Assembly: GCA_033764965.1 (NCBI GenBank) | Contig: JANRIN010000263.1 | Location: 1 to 40,310 of the forward strand | DNA: 40,310 nucleotides | Direction of reading: 5' to 3' | DNA from: JSC-12 sp033764965 | GTDB lineage: Bacteria > Cyanobacteriota > Cyanobacteriia > Leptolyngbyales > Leptolyngbyaceae | Shown: positions 32,180-40,310 of the stretch, one piece after another | How positions within the stretch are numbered: the first letter of the stretch is position 1 | Layout of the letters: each line of letters starts with the position of its first letter | Translations under genes and position numbers: made by a program | Notes under the pieces: generated by a model | What the model was told of the DNA's origin: nothing | Databases searched by the model: none | Seen by the model: the letters and a program-made list of their open reading frames with translations, nothing else

Positions 32180-33967
32180 GTGACTGTTTTAACAAAGCTC
32201 AGTAAGCTATATCAGGCGTGGCAAGAACGAGGCACACGCGGGTTTATTTGGTTTGTGTATCAACGGTTGTCCGGTCGCGTTCGTAAACGGTTGGATTACC
32301 AGCAGTGGATGGCACAGCAACGATTGAGTAGAGTTGAGATTCAGCAAGCCAAACAGCAAATTGCACAATGGACAGTACGTCCTAAGTTTTCCGTGATCGT
32401 GCCTGTCTACAACGTGGAAGAAGAGTGGCTTAGACGGGCGATCGACTCCGTGCGGAACCAAATTTATCCTGACTGGGAATTGTGCCTTGCCGACGATGCC
32501 TCTCCTGCACCTCACATTCAGCCGCTTTTGACTCGTTACAGCAAGCAAGATCCTCGCATCAAAGTCGTGTTTCGAGCAGAGAACGGGAACATTGCTGCCG
32601 CTAGCAACTCAGCCCTGGAACTGGCAACTGGCGATTATATTGCCTTGCTCGATCACGATGATGAGTTAGCGATCGATGCGTTGTTTGAGACTGCCAAGCT
32701 AATTAACCAGCATCCGGATGCCGATTTTATTTACAGCGACGAAGACAAAATCGACATCAACGGCAAACGCTCCGATCCCTTCTTTAAGCCAGATTGGTCG
32801 CCAGACTATTTTCACTCCTGCATGTATACCTGTCACCTGGGGGTGTACCGAGCCGACCTGATTCGGGCGATCAGGGGCTTTCGTCCCGGCTTCGATGGCT
32901 CCCAGGATTATGACCTGGTGCTACGAGTGGTGGAGCAAACCAAGAATATCTACCACATTCCCAAAGTTCTTTACCATTGGCGCATTATTCCGGCTTCCGT
33001 AACCTCCAGCGAGACGGCGAAACCCTGGGCTTACGCAGCGGCAAAGCGAGCATTAACCGATATGGTTACCCGCAGTCCTTATCCCGGACGGGTAGAACCG
33101 GGTCCACGAGCGGGCTTCCACCGCATTCGACGAGATATCATTGGCAATCCCAAAATCAGCATTGTAATTCCCAGCGGCGGCGCAATGCTGGACACCCCAG
33201 CGGGCAAGATTTGTTTGCTAGAACAATGCGTGCGTAGCATTCGCGATCGCAGTACCTACCGCAATATTGAGATCGTGCTGGTGGATGGGTACGATGTGCC
33301 GGATGAAGTACTGGCGGCGATCGCTGGGGATGATCTGAAATTGGTGCGCTGTGCTGATCCATTCAACTTCGCTCAACGGATTAATTTAGGGGCGGAGGCG
33401 GCGACGGGAGAAGTTTTGTTGCTGCTAAACGATGATGTGGAAGTGCAAACACCAGACTGGCTGGAGTCGATGTTGGAGTTTGCCCAGCAACAGGAGATTG
33501 GAGCCGTTGGCGCGAAACTGTTTTTTGCCAATGGCACCATTCAACATATTGGGGTGATGGTGTTAAGTGGCAACGCGGGTCATGCGTTTCATGGTGCAGA
33601 TGGAGATCATCCTGGATACTTCTTATCCAACCAGGTGAATCGCAATTATTTGGCAGTGACCGGAGCTTGCTTGATGATGCGGCGAGAGGTTTTTTTGGAA
33701 TTGGGCGCGATGGATGAAACCTTTCCGCTCAACTACAACGATGTGGATTTGTGCTTGAAGGCGCATCAAGCTGGATACCGCAATGTTGTTACGCCCTACG
33801 CTCAACTCACTCACTACGAATCTGCCAGCCGCAAACCGGGATTACGCCCCAAAGAATGGGAACATCTGAATAGCAAATGGAAGAATTATTTCGAGAAGTT
33901 AAGCTACTTCGATCCTTACTACAATCCTAATCTTTCTGCCCATGATGGCGTTTTTTTCGAACTGTAA
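32180..33967 (+). CDS. Bifunctional-type glycosyltransferase with two GT2 domains
   Basis: 595 residues from a GTG at 32180. Two GT-A domains follow a short helical N-terminus. Domain 1 (about 70-290) starts at FSVIVPVYNVEEEWLRRAIDSV and has LADDAS, ALLDHDDEL (DXD) and SQDYDLVLRV. Domain 2 (about 320-560) starts at PKISIVIPSGG and has LLNDDVEVQ (DXD-like), TGACLMMRREVFLELGAMDE and YNDVDLCLKA. Such tandem GT2 proteins often build repeating or alternating linkages of O-antigen-like chains. It follows another GT2 gene by 67 bp. Specificity cannot be inferred. Confidence 0.92.
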   Translation: MTVLTKLSKLYQAWQERGTRGFIWFVYQRLSGRVRKRLDYQQWMAQQRLSRVEIQQAKQQIAQWTVRPKFSVIVPVYNVEEEWLRRAIDSVRNQIYPDWELCLADDASPAPHIQPLLTRYSKQDPRIKVVFRAENGNIAAASNSALELATGDYIALLDHDDELAIDALFETAKLINQHPDADFIYSDEDKIDINGKRSDPFFKPDWSPDYFHSCMYTCHLGVYRADLIRAIRGFRPGFDGSQDYDLVLRVVEQTKNIYHIPKVLYHWRIIPASVTSSETAKPWAYAAAKRALTDMVTRSPYPGRVEPGPRAGFHRIRRDIIGNPKISIVIPSGGAMLDTPAGKICLLEQCVRSIRDRSTYRNIEIVLVDGYDVPDEVLAAIAGDDLKLVRCADPFNFAQRINLGAEAATGEVLLLLNDDVEVQTPDWLESMLEFAQQQEIGAVGAKLFFANGTIQHIGVMVLSGNAGHAFHGADGDHPGYFLSNQVNRNYLAVTGACLMMRREVFLELGAMDETFPLNYNDVDLCLKAHQAGYRNVVTPYAQLTHYESASRKPGLRPKEWEHLNSKWKNYFEKLSYFDPYYNPNLSAHDGVFFEL

Positions 33968-34127
33968 ACCTTCAGGAACTACCCGTACTTTTGGTGATTC
34001 AACTGATAGAGACCGAATAAAAGAGCGAGAAACCACTGATGAGTTCGTTGAAGGGATGTGTGATAACTCTTCTTATCGGTATCACTTCAATCACCAAACG
34101 ATTTTCACCCCACTTCGGGAGGTTCTT

Positions 34128-34283
34128 ATGCAACGCAGTTCTGAATTTCCGCTTTTCTTCCAAACCACGATCGCCATTTTTGGCTTCCTAATGCTAATTG
34201 CTGTCGCATCGTCGTTTGCCGCTCCCAGTTCCAATGCCAGTAGCGTATCGGCTGAATCTACTATTACAGCCACAAAAAACTAA
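34128..34283 (+). CDS. Small signal-peptide protein (51 aa) with strong RBS
   Basis: Starts at the ATG at 34128, preceded by GGGAGG at 34117-34122 (5-base spacing). The product has a hydrophobic helix (LFFQTTIAIFGFLMLIAVASSFA) ending in a SFAAP cleavage-like site, and a ~20-residue Ser/Thr-rich mature part. An open frame extends upstream, but it lacks the signal and RBS logic. The family is unknown. Its TAA (34281-34283) overlaps the stop of the convergent phosphoesterase gene by three bases. The RBS and signal peptide argue for a real gene. Confidence 0.5.
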   Translation: MQRSSEFPLFFQTTIAIFGFLMLIAVASSFAAPSSNASSVSAESTITATKN

Positions 34284-35248
34284 TCTGCGATCGCAGGCGC
34301 TTTTGTTTCTGGTTGAATTAGACTGTTTTCTGGTAACGGATCTGACCAGGATTCGGCGTAGAGAACTTGCTCAGAGAGAGTCATGTAGTTTTGATCGACC
34401 CAGATCAATGAAGCGGTTTGAATGTCTCCCTGACGCAACCGAACCAGGGAAAAGTTACGCCGCCGTTGATGATGCTCCTGAATGATCCGAGGCACGCTAG
34501 CCGCATTCAGATAAAGGGTTCCTGGCTCAGTCGCGATCGCCGTGCGAAGTTGCTGCTTGGTATGACGCAAACTATGGTGCATATGCCCAAACGCCACCAA
34601 CGGGATGCGTTTACCCAAATGCCGAATTTGCTCGATCGCTGCTGCCATGTCAGGGTCGCCGTGATCCCCTCCCAAGGGTTGCCAATCCTTGCCACAGGGG
34701 TCTTCTGGACGATCGCCCAACCCCAAAGGACCGCAATGCCCCAACAGCAAAATGGTTTCACTCGTTGCTTGAGCCGCTGCCGCCACAATTCGAGCCGTAG
34801 ACTGCTCAAAGCTGCTAACACCGTAATATTCCTGGTAAAAGTCGGTGTACTTCCACTCGGAGCCACCCCAACTAAAAGGACGGGCACCCACAACTGAGAA
34901 ACCAAACTCAGGAAAATCAAGCTTGCTATAGCCCACATGAACATCGCCCAGCAAATCTAGCTGTTGCTGAAAGCGATCGTCTAGCGTGCGATCGTAGGGA
35001 CATTTCTTGCGTCCCCACTCCGTCGCCGTGTACCAGGCATCGTGATTGCCCAAGATCACTGCTTTGGGGATCTCCAGGGCGGCGATCGTCCGCACCACGT
35101 CTACCGCTTCATTGCCCAAATCACCCACAAACAGCACCAAATCCACACCTAAACGATGCAATGCCTCGTGGTCTTCAGCTTCCCAATGATGGTGAACATC
35201 TCCGACCACTGCGATCGTGATTGTTTGCGCTGATGCTATTTCTGCCAT
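34280..35248 (-). CDS. Metallophosphoesterase, TIGR04168 family
   Basis: A 322-residue calcineurin-like phosphoesterase. The metal-binding motifs are in order: VVGDVHHHW (D, H), LVLFVGDLGNE (GD), VILGNHDAW (GNHD), LLLGHCGPLG (H) and VAFGHMHHSL (GHxH). I recognise it as the cyanobacterial/plastid TIGR04168 family, whose substrate is not established. No signal peptide, so cytoplasmic. Starts at the ATG at 35248; the small acidic protein gene lies 58 bp upstream on the same strand. Confidence 0.92.
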   Translation of the reverse strand: MAEIASAQTITIAVVGDVHHHWEAEDHEALHRLGVDLVLFVGDLGNEAVDVVRTIAALEIPKAVILGNHDAWYTATEWGRKKCPYDRTLDDRFQQQLDLLGDVHVGYSKLDFPEFGFSVVGARPFSWGGSEWKYTDFYQEYYGVSSFEQSTARIVAAAAQATSETILLLGHCGPLGLGDRPEDPCGKDWQPLGGDHGDPDMAAAIEQIRHLGKRIPLVAFGHMHHSLRHTKQQLRTAIATEPGTLYLNAASVPRIIQEHHQRRRNFSLVRLRQGDIQTASLIWVDQNYMTLSEQVLYAESWSDPLPENSLIQPETKAPAIAD

Positions 35249-35306
35249 GCCAACTCTACCTTCCTTACTTCTTCCAGCTTAGTAGGCGGTTAGCGATCGG
35301 GCAAAG

Positions 35307-35525
35307 TTAGTGTCCACCCAAGTTGGCGATCGTGGTTTGACTGTTTGCCATTTCCTCAGACACTTCCCGTCCAATTTGCTCGGAGTCCTTGTCAGCGAAC
35401 TCATCGGTAACGTCAGCTTCTTCTGCTCCCTCGCGCTCGTGAATGGGATCTTCTTTCGCCGCTTTTTTCAATTCTTCTGGGTTGGGAGTTTGAAAAACGG
35501 GTTGATTTTTTGGCTTCTCAGTCAT
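35307..35525 (-). CDS. Small acidic hypothetical protein
   Basis: A 72-residue, highly charged and probably disordered protein (PNPEELKKAAKEDPIHEREGAEEADVTDEFADKDSEQIGREVSEEM). It has no membrane segment or recognised domain. It lies upstream of the phosphoesterase gene on the same strand and is divergent from mnmA. Its clean ATG start and position support it as a gene, but the function is unknown. Confidence 0.6.
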   Translation of the reverse strand: MTEKPKNQPVFQTPNPEELKKAAKEDPIHEREGAEEADVTDEFADKDSEQIGREVSEEMANSQTTIANLGGH

Positions 35526-35700
35526 AACAGTAAGGGGTTACGTTTACATCTTCAGTATCAAAAGTCGGGCTGCAATCTTCGTCACCCTTGGGGCGTAACT
35601 CAAGCGCTGTCTTTGAACGACGCTCAACCCGGACAAGTGTTAGCCTGGAAAGAAGATGCGTGACGATTAATGGGTTGCCAGGGCAATGGATACTGGGTTC

Positions 35701-36759
35701 ATGAACAAGGTAGTAGTAGGGCTTTCGGGCGGGGTTGATAGTTCAACGGCTGCGGCAATTTTGCACCAGCAGGGCTATGACGTGATTGGCTTAACCCTCT
35801 GGCTAATGAAGGGCAAGGGACAGTGCTGCTCGGAAGGGATGGTGGATGCAGCCCGGTTGTGTGAACAGCTTGGAATTGCTCACCATGTGGTAGACACGCG
35901 CGAAATTTTTGAGCAAAACATTATTAACTATCTGGTCACGGGTTATAGCGACGGCATTACTCCCTTGCCCTGCTCTCAGTGCAACAAGGCAGTGAAGTTT
36001 AGCCCGATGTTGGACTATGCCCGCCAGGAACTGGATTGCGATCGCATCGCCACAGGTCACTATGCCCGCACTCGTTACGACGCAGCGACGGGACGCTACC
36101 ACTTGCTACGGGCAGTCGATCGCAGCAAGGATCAGTCCTACTTCCTCTACGATCTGGCACAGGACATTTTGGCGCACGTCTTGTTTCCCCTGGGAGAGCA
36201 ACCCAAAACCGAAACTCGTCGGATTGCGGCTGAGTTTGGTTTGCACACTGCCGACAAGCCGGAAAGTCAGGATCTTTGTTTGGTAGAAGCCAATGGCTCT
36301 ATGCGAGCTTTTCTGGATAAGTACATCACACCCCACCAGGGCGAAATTGTGGATCAATCGGGTCGGGTGTTGGGCTACCACGATGGGATTCATCACTACA
36401 CGATCGGTCAGCGGAAGGGCTTAGGGATTGCCCACAGCGAACCGCTGTATGTGGTGGCACTGGATACAGCGAAGAATCAAGTGATTGTGGGTGAGCGGGA
36501 CGCAACCCTAGCGCCTGAATGCACCGTCCAACGAGTCAACTGGGTGTCGATCGCCGCTCCAGCGACTCCGATTCGGGGTGAAGTCCAAATTCGCTATCGA
36601 TCGCCAGCTGTTCCCGCCACGGTTATTCCTTTGGACAATGCCCGTGTGCGAGTGGTGTTCGACGCACCCCAGCCCAGCATCACCCCTGGACAGGCGGCAG
36701 TCTGGTATGAGGGTGAAATGCTCTTGGGCGGCGGCATCATTGAACGGGAAGAAAGCTAG
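35701..36759 (+). CDS. mnmA: tRNA-specific 2-thiouridylase MnmA
   Basis: Makes the 2-thio group of U34 in tRNA-Glu, -Gln and -Lys, using ATP to adenylate the uridine and a persulfide sulfur donor. The PP-loop SGGVDSS is near residue 8. The two catalytic cysteines are present: the second Cys of PCSQCNKAVKF (E. coli C102) and the Cys of SQDLCLV (E. coli C199). The tRNA-recognition and C-terminal barrel regions (YTIGQRKGLGIAHSEPLYVV, QIRYRSPAVPATV, PGQAAVWYEGEMLLGGGII) are complete. An ATG at 35686 would add five residues. About 352 residues, normal length. Confidence 0.96.
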   Translation: MNKVVVGLSGGVDSSTAAAILHQQGYDVIGLTLWLMKGKGQCCSEGMVDAARLCEQLGIAHHVVDTREIFEQNIINYLVTGYSDGITPLPCSQCNKAVKFSPMLDYARQELDCDRIATGHYARTRYDAATGRYHLLRAVDRSKDQSYFLYDLAQDILAHVLFPLGEQPKTETRRIAAEFGLHTADKPESQDLCLVEANGSMRAFLDKYITPHQGEIVDQSGRVLGYHDGIHHYTIGQRKGLGIAHSEPLYVVALDTAKNQVIVGERDATLAPECTVQRVNWVSIAAPATPIRGEVQIRYRSPAVPATVIPLDNARVRVVFDAPQPSITPGQAAVWYEGEMLLGGGIIEREES

Positions 36760-36857
36760 GCAGGTTACAATCTCACTACGACGATAGATGCGAGATTTTA
36801 GTTAACCTCTAATGACTGTTTTGAATTGGCAATTGATCCCCGGCAGGAAGGCAATGC

Positions 36858-39346
36858 ATGACTAACATCCACGCCGACCTGTCTTCTGGACTATCTGGTT
36901 TAAGCGAACAGGACGTTGTGGCTCGTCGGGCAGCGGGGCAGGGCAACAACATTCCATTGCAAAGCAGTCGTCCCTACAGTCAAATTTTGAAGGAGAATCT
37001 GTTCACCTTCATTAACGCTGCGTTCTTCACCATCAGCTTGGTGATGTTTTTGTTGGGGCGACTGGGCGACGGAGTTCTCGTTGTCATCGTGATTTTTGGT
37101 GGGGTGTTAGTCAATATCTGCCAGGAAATTTGGGCGAAGCGGAAATTGGACGAAATCGCGCTACTCTACCGCCCCAAGGCTACCGTCATGCGGGAGAGTC
37201 AGGAGTTAAACGTTGATCCGAGTGAAATCGTGTTGGGGGATGTGTTGCTCTTGCGTCCGGGCGACCAGATCGTGGTGGATGGCTTCGTGGTGGGCGATGG
37301 GCGGATTGAAGTGGATGAATCTCTCCTGACGGGAGAATCCGATCTCATCCCCAAAACGGCTCAAGATCCAGTTTACTCCGGCAGCTTTTGTGTCAGTGGC
37401 ACCGTTTGTTACATCGCCGACAAGGTTGGAACCGAAACCGTTGCCTACAAACTGATGACGGGGGCGAGAGCGTTTCGCCAAGTATTAACCCCGGTTCAGC
37501 AAGAAATCAATGTGGTGATCCGGGTGTTTCTCCTGCTTGCCTGCTTTTTGTGGGTTCTGGTGGGGATCAGTTTTCTCAGTCGTGCCTATTCTTTGAATGA
37601 CGTGGCGCAGCGATCGGCAGTGATTGCAGGCTTAGTTCCAGCCGGTTTGTTGCTGGCAATTACGCTGGCGTATGGGTTAGGCGCAGTGCGGATGATTGGG
37701 CAGGATGTGCTGATTCAGCAAGCCAACGCGGTGGAGTCGTTAAGCAACGTCGATGTGCTGTGTTTGGATAAAACGGGCACCTTGACCACGAACCAGATTG
37801 AATTGCAGGAAGTTTATCCGATCGAGACTCCGGAGGCAGAACTGCGATCGCTGCTGGGTATCTACGCCGCCAGCACCAAAGCGGGCAACAAAACCAACGA
37901 TGCGATTTCTAACTCCTGTCCTGGCGTGGTGCAAGAACCTGCTTTTGAAGTGCCCTTTTCCTCTGCCCGCAAGTGGAGTGCCCTGGTTTTTGCCGACTCT
38001 AAATCTCTAACCCCCAACCCCCAACTCCCATTGGCACTTACATCCTCGGTGCACCTGAAATTGTACTGGCAGGAGTGCCTTTAAGCCTGGAGGCGAGTCA
38101 ATACATCGAAGCAGGCACGCGGTTGGGATTGCGGGTGGTTGGGTTTGCCCACAGTCCCCAGGTGCGATCGCTGGGTGGAGAAGATACGCCTGTGGTGTTG
38201 CCCGATGACTTGAAACCGTTGGGCATTTTGCGTTTCAGTGACCAGTTGCGACCAGAAGCAAAAGCAACCCTGGATGGTTTTGCCGCAGCAGATATTGAGG
38301 TCAAGATTATTTCTGGAGACAATCCTCAAACAGTCGCCGCGTTAGCACGGCAAGCGGGAGTTGGGGCTGATGTTGAAGTCGTTTCGGGACAGGAATTGGC
38401 TCAAATGAGTCCGTCGGAGTTTGTGCAGACGGCACTGACAAGTACGGTGTTTGGGCGCATTACGCCGGAGCAAAAAGCTGACTTGGTACGGAGTTTGCGG
38501 CGACGAGGTAAGTACGTTGCCATGATTGGGGATGGAGTCAACGATGTGCTGTCTTTGAAGCAGGCAAACCTGGCGATCGCGATGGAGAGCGGCAGTAAAG
38601 CTACTCGCAGTGTGGCTGATATTGTGCTGCTGAAAGATTCCTTTGGTGCTCTGCCGCACACCTTTATGGAGGGGCAGCGCATCCGCAACGGCATTCAAGA
38701 TGTGATGAAGCTATTTCTGGTCAGAACCTTTTGTGTGACCTTGTTGGTATTTGCAACGGCGATCGTCACCGATAGTTTTCCCTTACAAAACAAGCAGGCG
38801 GCGATCGTCTCGCTGATTGGGGTGGGCTTTCCCACGATGTTCATCCCCATCTGGGCACAACCCGGAGCCATTCCTCGCCGCAGTATGGTACGCTCCATGC
38901 TGCATTTTGTCATTCCCGCCACCCTGACCCTGACGATGATGGCGCTGATGGTGTACCTGTTCTTTCTGGTGGTTGCCATTCTTGACCTACCGCCGGATAT
39001 GGACTTGTCCCAAATTGACTACGTTGCCCCTCGCAGTGCCTTAGTCACCATCCTGGTGATGGGAACATTGCTGCTGATTCCGTTCCTCAAACCACCCACA
39101 AAATTCTGGGTAGGGGGCGAACCCTACAGCGGGGATTGGCGTTATACCTGGGTGGCGCTGGCGCTCCTGGGAGTCTATTTTCTGATTGTGGCAATTCCGC
39201 CCTTCCGCAACTTTTTTGAGTTATATCGTCTGAGTACGTTGAGCTACGCCTTCATTGCCCTGGTTGCTCTGGAATGGTGCCTGATTCTCCGGGCGGTTTG
39301 GCGTAGTCGCTTTCTCGATCGCTTCCTGGGGCTGGATTTGGGGTGA
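36858..39346 (+). pseudogene. CtpE-like cation-transporting P-type ATPase, frame broken by STRR insertion
   Basis: One P-type ATPase split over two frames. The first (36858-38084) has membrane helices M1-M4, the actuator TGES (158-161) and the phosphorylation motif with D304 in LCLDKTGTLT. The second (from about 38033 to 39346) resumes with GTYILGAPEIVLAG, then GIGVNDV-type hinge MIGDGVNDVLSLKQANLAIAM and six C-terminal helices. Between them lie ~32 bp of heptamer repeat (38001-38032); since 32 is 2 mod 3, its removal joins ALVFADS to GTYILGAPE in frame. The overall sequence resembles the CtpE Ca2+-uptake group. As it stands it should be non-functional unless a split protein works; the second frame could start at a GTG at 38075 that overlaps the first stop. 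Confidence 0.85.
38001..38032. repeat. STRR-like heptamer insertion inside the P-type ATPase gene
   Basis: Contains TAACCCC, CAACCCC and CAACTCC in tandem (38008-38028), flanked by AAATCTC and CATT. It is the same YAAYYCC unit family as the array at 19614-19648. Exact borders are inferred from where the conserved protein sequence stops and resumes. Confidence 0.8.
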
Positions 39347-39393
39347 AAATTATCCAGATGCGGTTGAAAGCGACGCGAAATCTCTAGAATTAG

Positions 39394-39495
39394 AGCTTTG
39401 GTCAGAACGCTTAGGACAAGGAAAAGCTGCAAAGCCAATACTGGGTAGGCGTTCTGCCTTGCCTGCGCCACGTTACACATGGCTACGGCTATAAT
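39394..39495 (+). repeat. Copy B of the ~103-bp dispersed promoter-like repeat
   Basis: Aligns with 29766-29869 (about 80% by hand, first 26 bases identical). Here the arms CAGAACGC and GCGTTCTG are perfect inverted repeats, and the copy ends in a consensus -10, TATAAT, at 39490-39495, 30 bp before the ExbB start. The other half-stem AGGCG/CGCCT of copy A becomes AGGCG/TGCCT, still pairable by G-U. Confidence 0.75.
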
Positions 39496-39525
39496 CTGGC
39501 ACAGAACACAGATGAGGAGAAATCG

Positions 39526-40224
39526 GTGAACGTTGCAGAACTGTTTCAACAGGGTGGACCAACAATGGTGCCTCTACTTTTGCTCTCAATTTTGGCGTTG
39601 ACTGCGATTTTTGAGCGATCGTGGTTTTGGTTTGGCGTGTTAACCAAAGAGCGCGAAACAGTCAATCGAGTACTGGATACCATTCGTCGCGAGGATTGGG
39701 TCACAGCAACGGAAGTGGCTCGACAGGCATACGATCAACCGATCGGGCGTTTTCTCTACAGTCCATTGCAACTGAAGGAGGCAGACCCAGAACTGTTTCG
39801 CTTAGCCCTGGAAACCTCTGCTGACGAAGAACTGGCAGGAATGCGTCGAGGGGACAAAATTTTGGAAGCGGTGATTGCGCTGGCTCCCCTCCTGGGTCTG
39901 CTAGGAACCGTCATTGGCTTGATTATTTCGCTCCGAGAAATTCGCATTGGTGACATTGGGGGGGAATCGACCGCAGCCGTAACTGGCGGGATTGGAGAAG
40001 CACTCATCAGCACAGCAGCAGGCTTGGTGGTGGCGATTCTGGCGCTGGTGTTTTATCGGTTATTTCAAGCCTTTCTGTTTAATCAAGTAAAGGTGTTTCG
40101 CAAAGCCGGAAACGAGTTGGAATTGCTCTACCGTCAACGCTGGGCAGAAGAACAACGAAACGGCAAAACCAGCGATCGTAGCTTCCCCCCTGCCCTGACC
40201 GAACCCTCTCCCCTAGCACCCTAA
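39526..40224 (+). CDS. exbB: MotA/TolQ/ExbB proton channel family protein
   Basis: A 232-residue inner-membrane protein that, with an ExbD/TolR partner, uses the proton gradient to energise outer-membrane transport (TonB) or envelope integrity (Tol). Three membrane helices: about 13-33 (TMVPLLLLSILALTAIFERSW), 120-145 (AVIALAPLLGLLGTVIGLIISL, the conserved ExbB core) and 160-190 (GEALISTAAGLVVAILALVFYRLFQAFL). It starts at a GTG at 39526 after GAGGAGA (39514-39520). The repeat copy B supplies a TATAAT 30 bp upstream. No exbD is seen because the contig ends; the last few residues lie near low-quality sequence. ExbB versus TolQ cannot be decided. Confidence 0.88.
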   Translation: MNVAELFQQGGPTMVPLLLLSILALTAIFERSWFWFGVLTKERETVNRVLDTIRREDWVTATEVARQAYDQPIGRFLYSPLQLKEADPELFRLALETSADEELAGMRRGDKILEAVIALAPLLGLLGTVIGLIISLREIRIGDIGGESTAAVTGGIGEALISTAAGLVVAILALVFYRLFQAFLFNQVKVFRKAGNELELLYRQRWAEEQRNGKTSDRSFPPALTEPSPLAP

Positions 40225-40310
40225 ACGCCCCGCCCCACCCCCCAGCCGCCCCCCCCCCCCCCCCCCCCCCCCCGCCGCCGCCCAGGCAGCACCACCGACC
40301 ACCCCCCCGA
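40225..40310. other. C-rich low-complexity contig end, probably artefact
   Basis: From about 40225 the sequence is nearly all C and G, with a run of 25 C residues at 40249-40273. Nothing like it occurs elsewhere in the window. It looks like a sequencing or assembly artefact at a contig end rather than real DNA. Confidence 0.75.

Noticed and set aside
38001..38084. Programmed ribosomal frameshift in the P-type ATPase
   Set aside because: There is no slippery heptamer with a following structure at the junction, and the extra bases are a recognisable tandem repeat.

Overview
The window looks like a chromosomal contig end from a filamentous, non-heterocystous-type cyanobacterium (Leptolyngbya/Oscillatoriales-like; the lineage is inferred). 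Evidence: HIP1 octamers (GCGATCGC and near copies) are frequent in nearly every gene; short tandemly repeated repetitive (STRR-like) heptamers and octamers lie between genes; and the content is cyanobacterial (CHASE2 kinase with NarL-type regulator, TPR-CHAT protein, TIGR02587/TIGR02588 pair, an NtcA-type promoter). I found no tRNA, rRNA, CRISPR array or prophage.

Layout. 1-140: tail of an ISAs1-like transposase. 227-2399: glyS, then a terminator that serves the opposite strand. 2555-6202: a PAS-LuxR regulator divergent from a response regulator/CHASE2 histidine kinase pair, with facing octamer arrays between them. 6203-7090: a hairpin-rich leader or candidate RNA, then a small secreted proline-rich protein with a strong terminator. 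7109-9368 (minus): TIGR02588, TIGR02587 and DUF4230 envelope proteins. 9454-13323: surface-polysaccharide genes (GT4, Wzx-type flippase, HAD phosphatase). 13376-13971: decayed IS5-family remnant. 14058-19227 (minus): Uma2 nuclease, CPA-type cation/H+ antiporter, MltA, a small unknown, and a lipoprotein-like aspartic protease. 19393-21451: small secreted peptide, stand-alone lpxA, lipoprotein-like methyltransferase. 21538-23271: formamidase operon fmdA-fmdB behind a complete NtcA promoter. 23276-24262: aldo/keto reductase. 24523-28905: exported TPR-CHAT protein with an ABC-class ATPase 9 bp downstream. 28984-31028: two unknown proteins and a kinase-like protein. 31192-33967: two GT2 glycosyltransferases. 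34128-36759: small peptide, TIGR04168 phosphoesterase, acidic small protein, mnmA. 36858-39346: CtpE-like P-type ATPase broken into two frames by an STRR insertion. 39526-40224: ExbB/TolQ-type channel protein, then a poly-C contig end that is probably artefact.

Main points. (1) fmdA has GTA-N8-TAC, 22 nt, then TAN3T: a textbook class II NtcA promoter, tying formamide breakdown to nitrogen starvation. (2) The P-type ATPase is interrupted by about 32 bp made of the same heptamer family that lies upstream of lpxA; removing it restores one open frame. (3) A ~103-bp sequence, about 80% identical by hand alignment and with its first 26 bases identical, lies directly upstream of two unrelated genes (29766-29869 and 39394-39495), each copy ending in a -10-like hexamer. 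(4) 6429-6662 holds four consecutive inverted repeats behind a plausible promoter and may be a structured RNA or leader. The glycosyltransferases, flippase, LpxA, MltA, DUF4230 protein, CHAT protein and ExbB give the window an envelope and cell-surface flavour.
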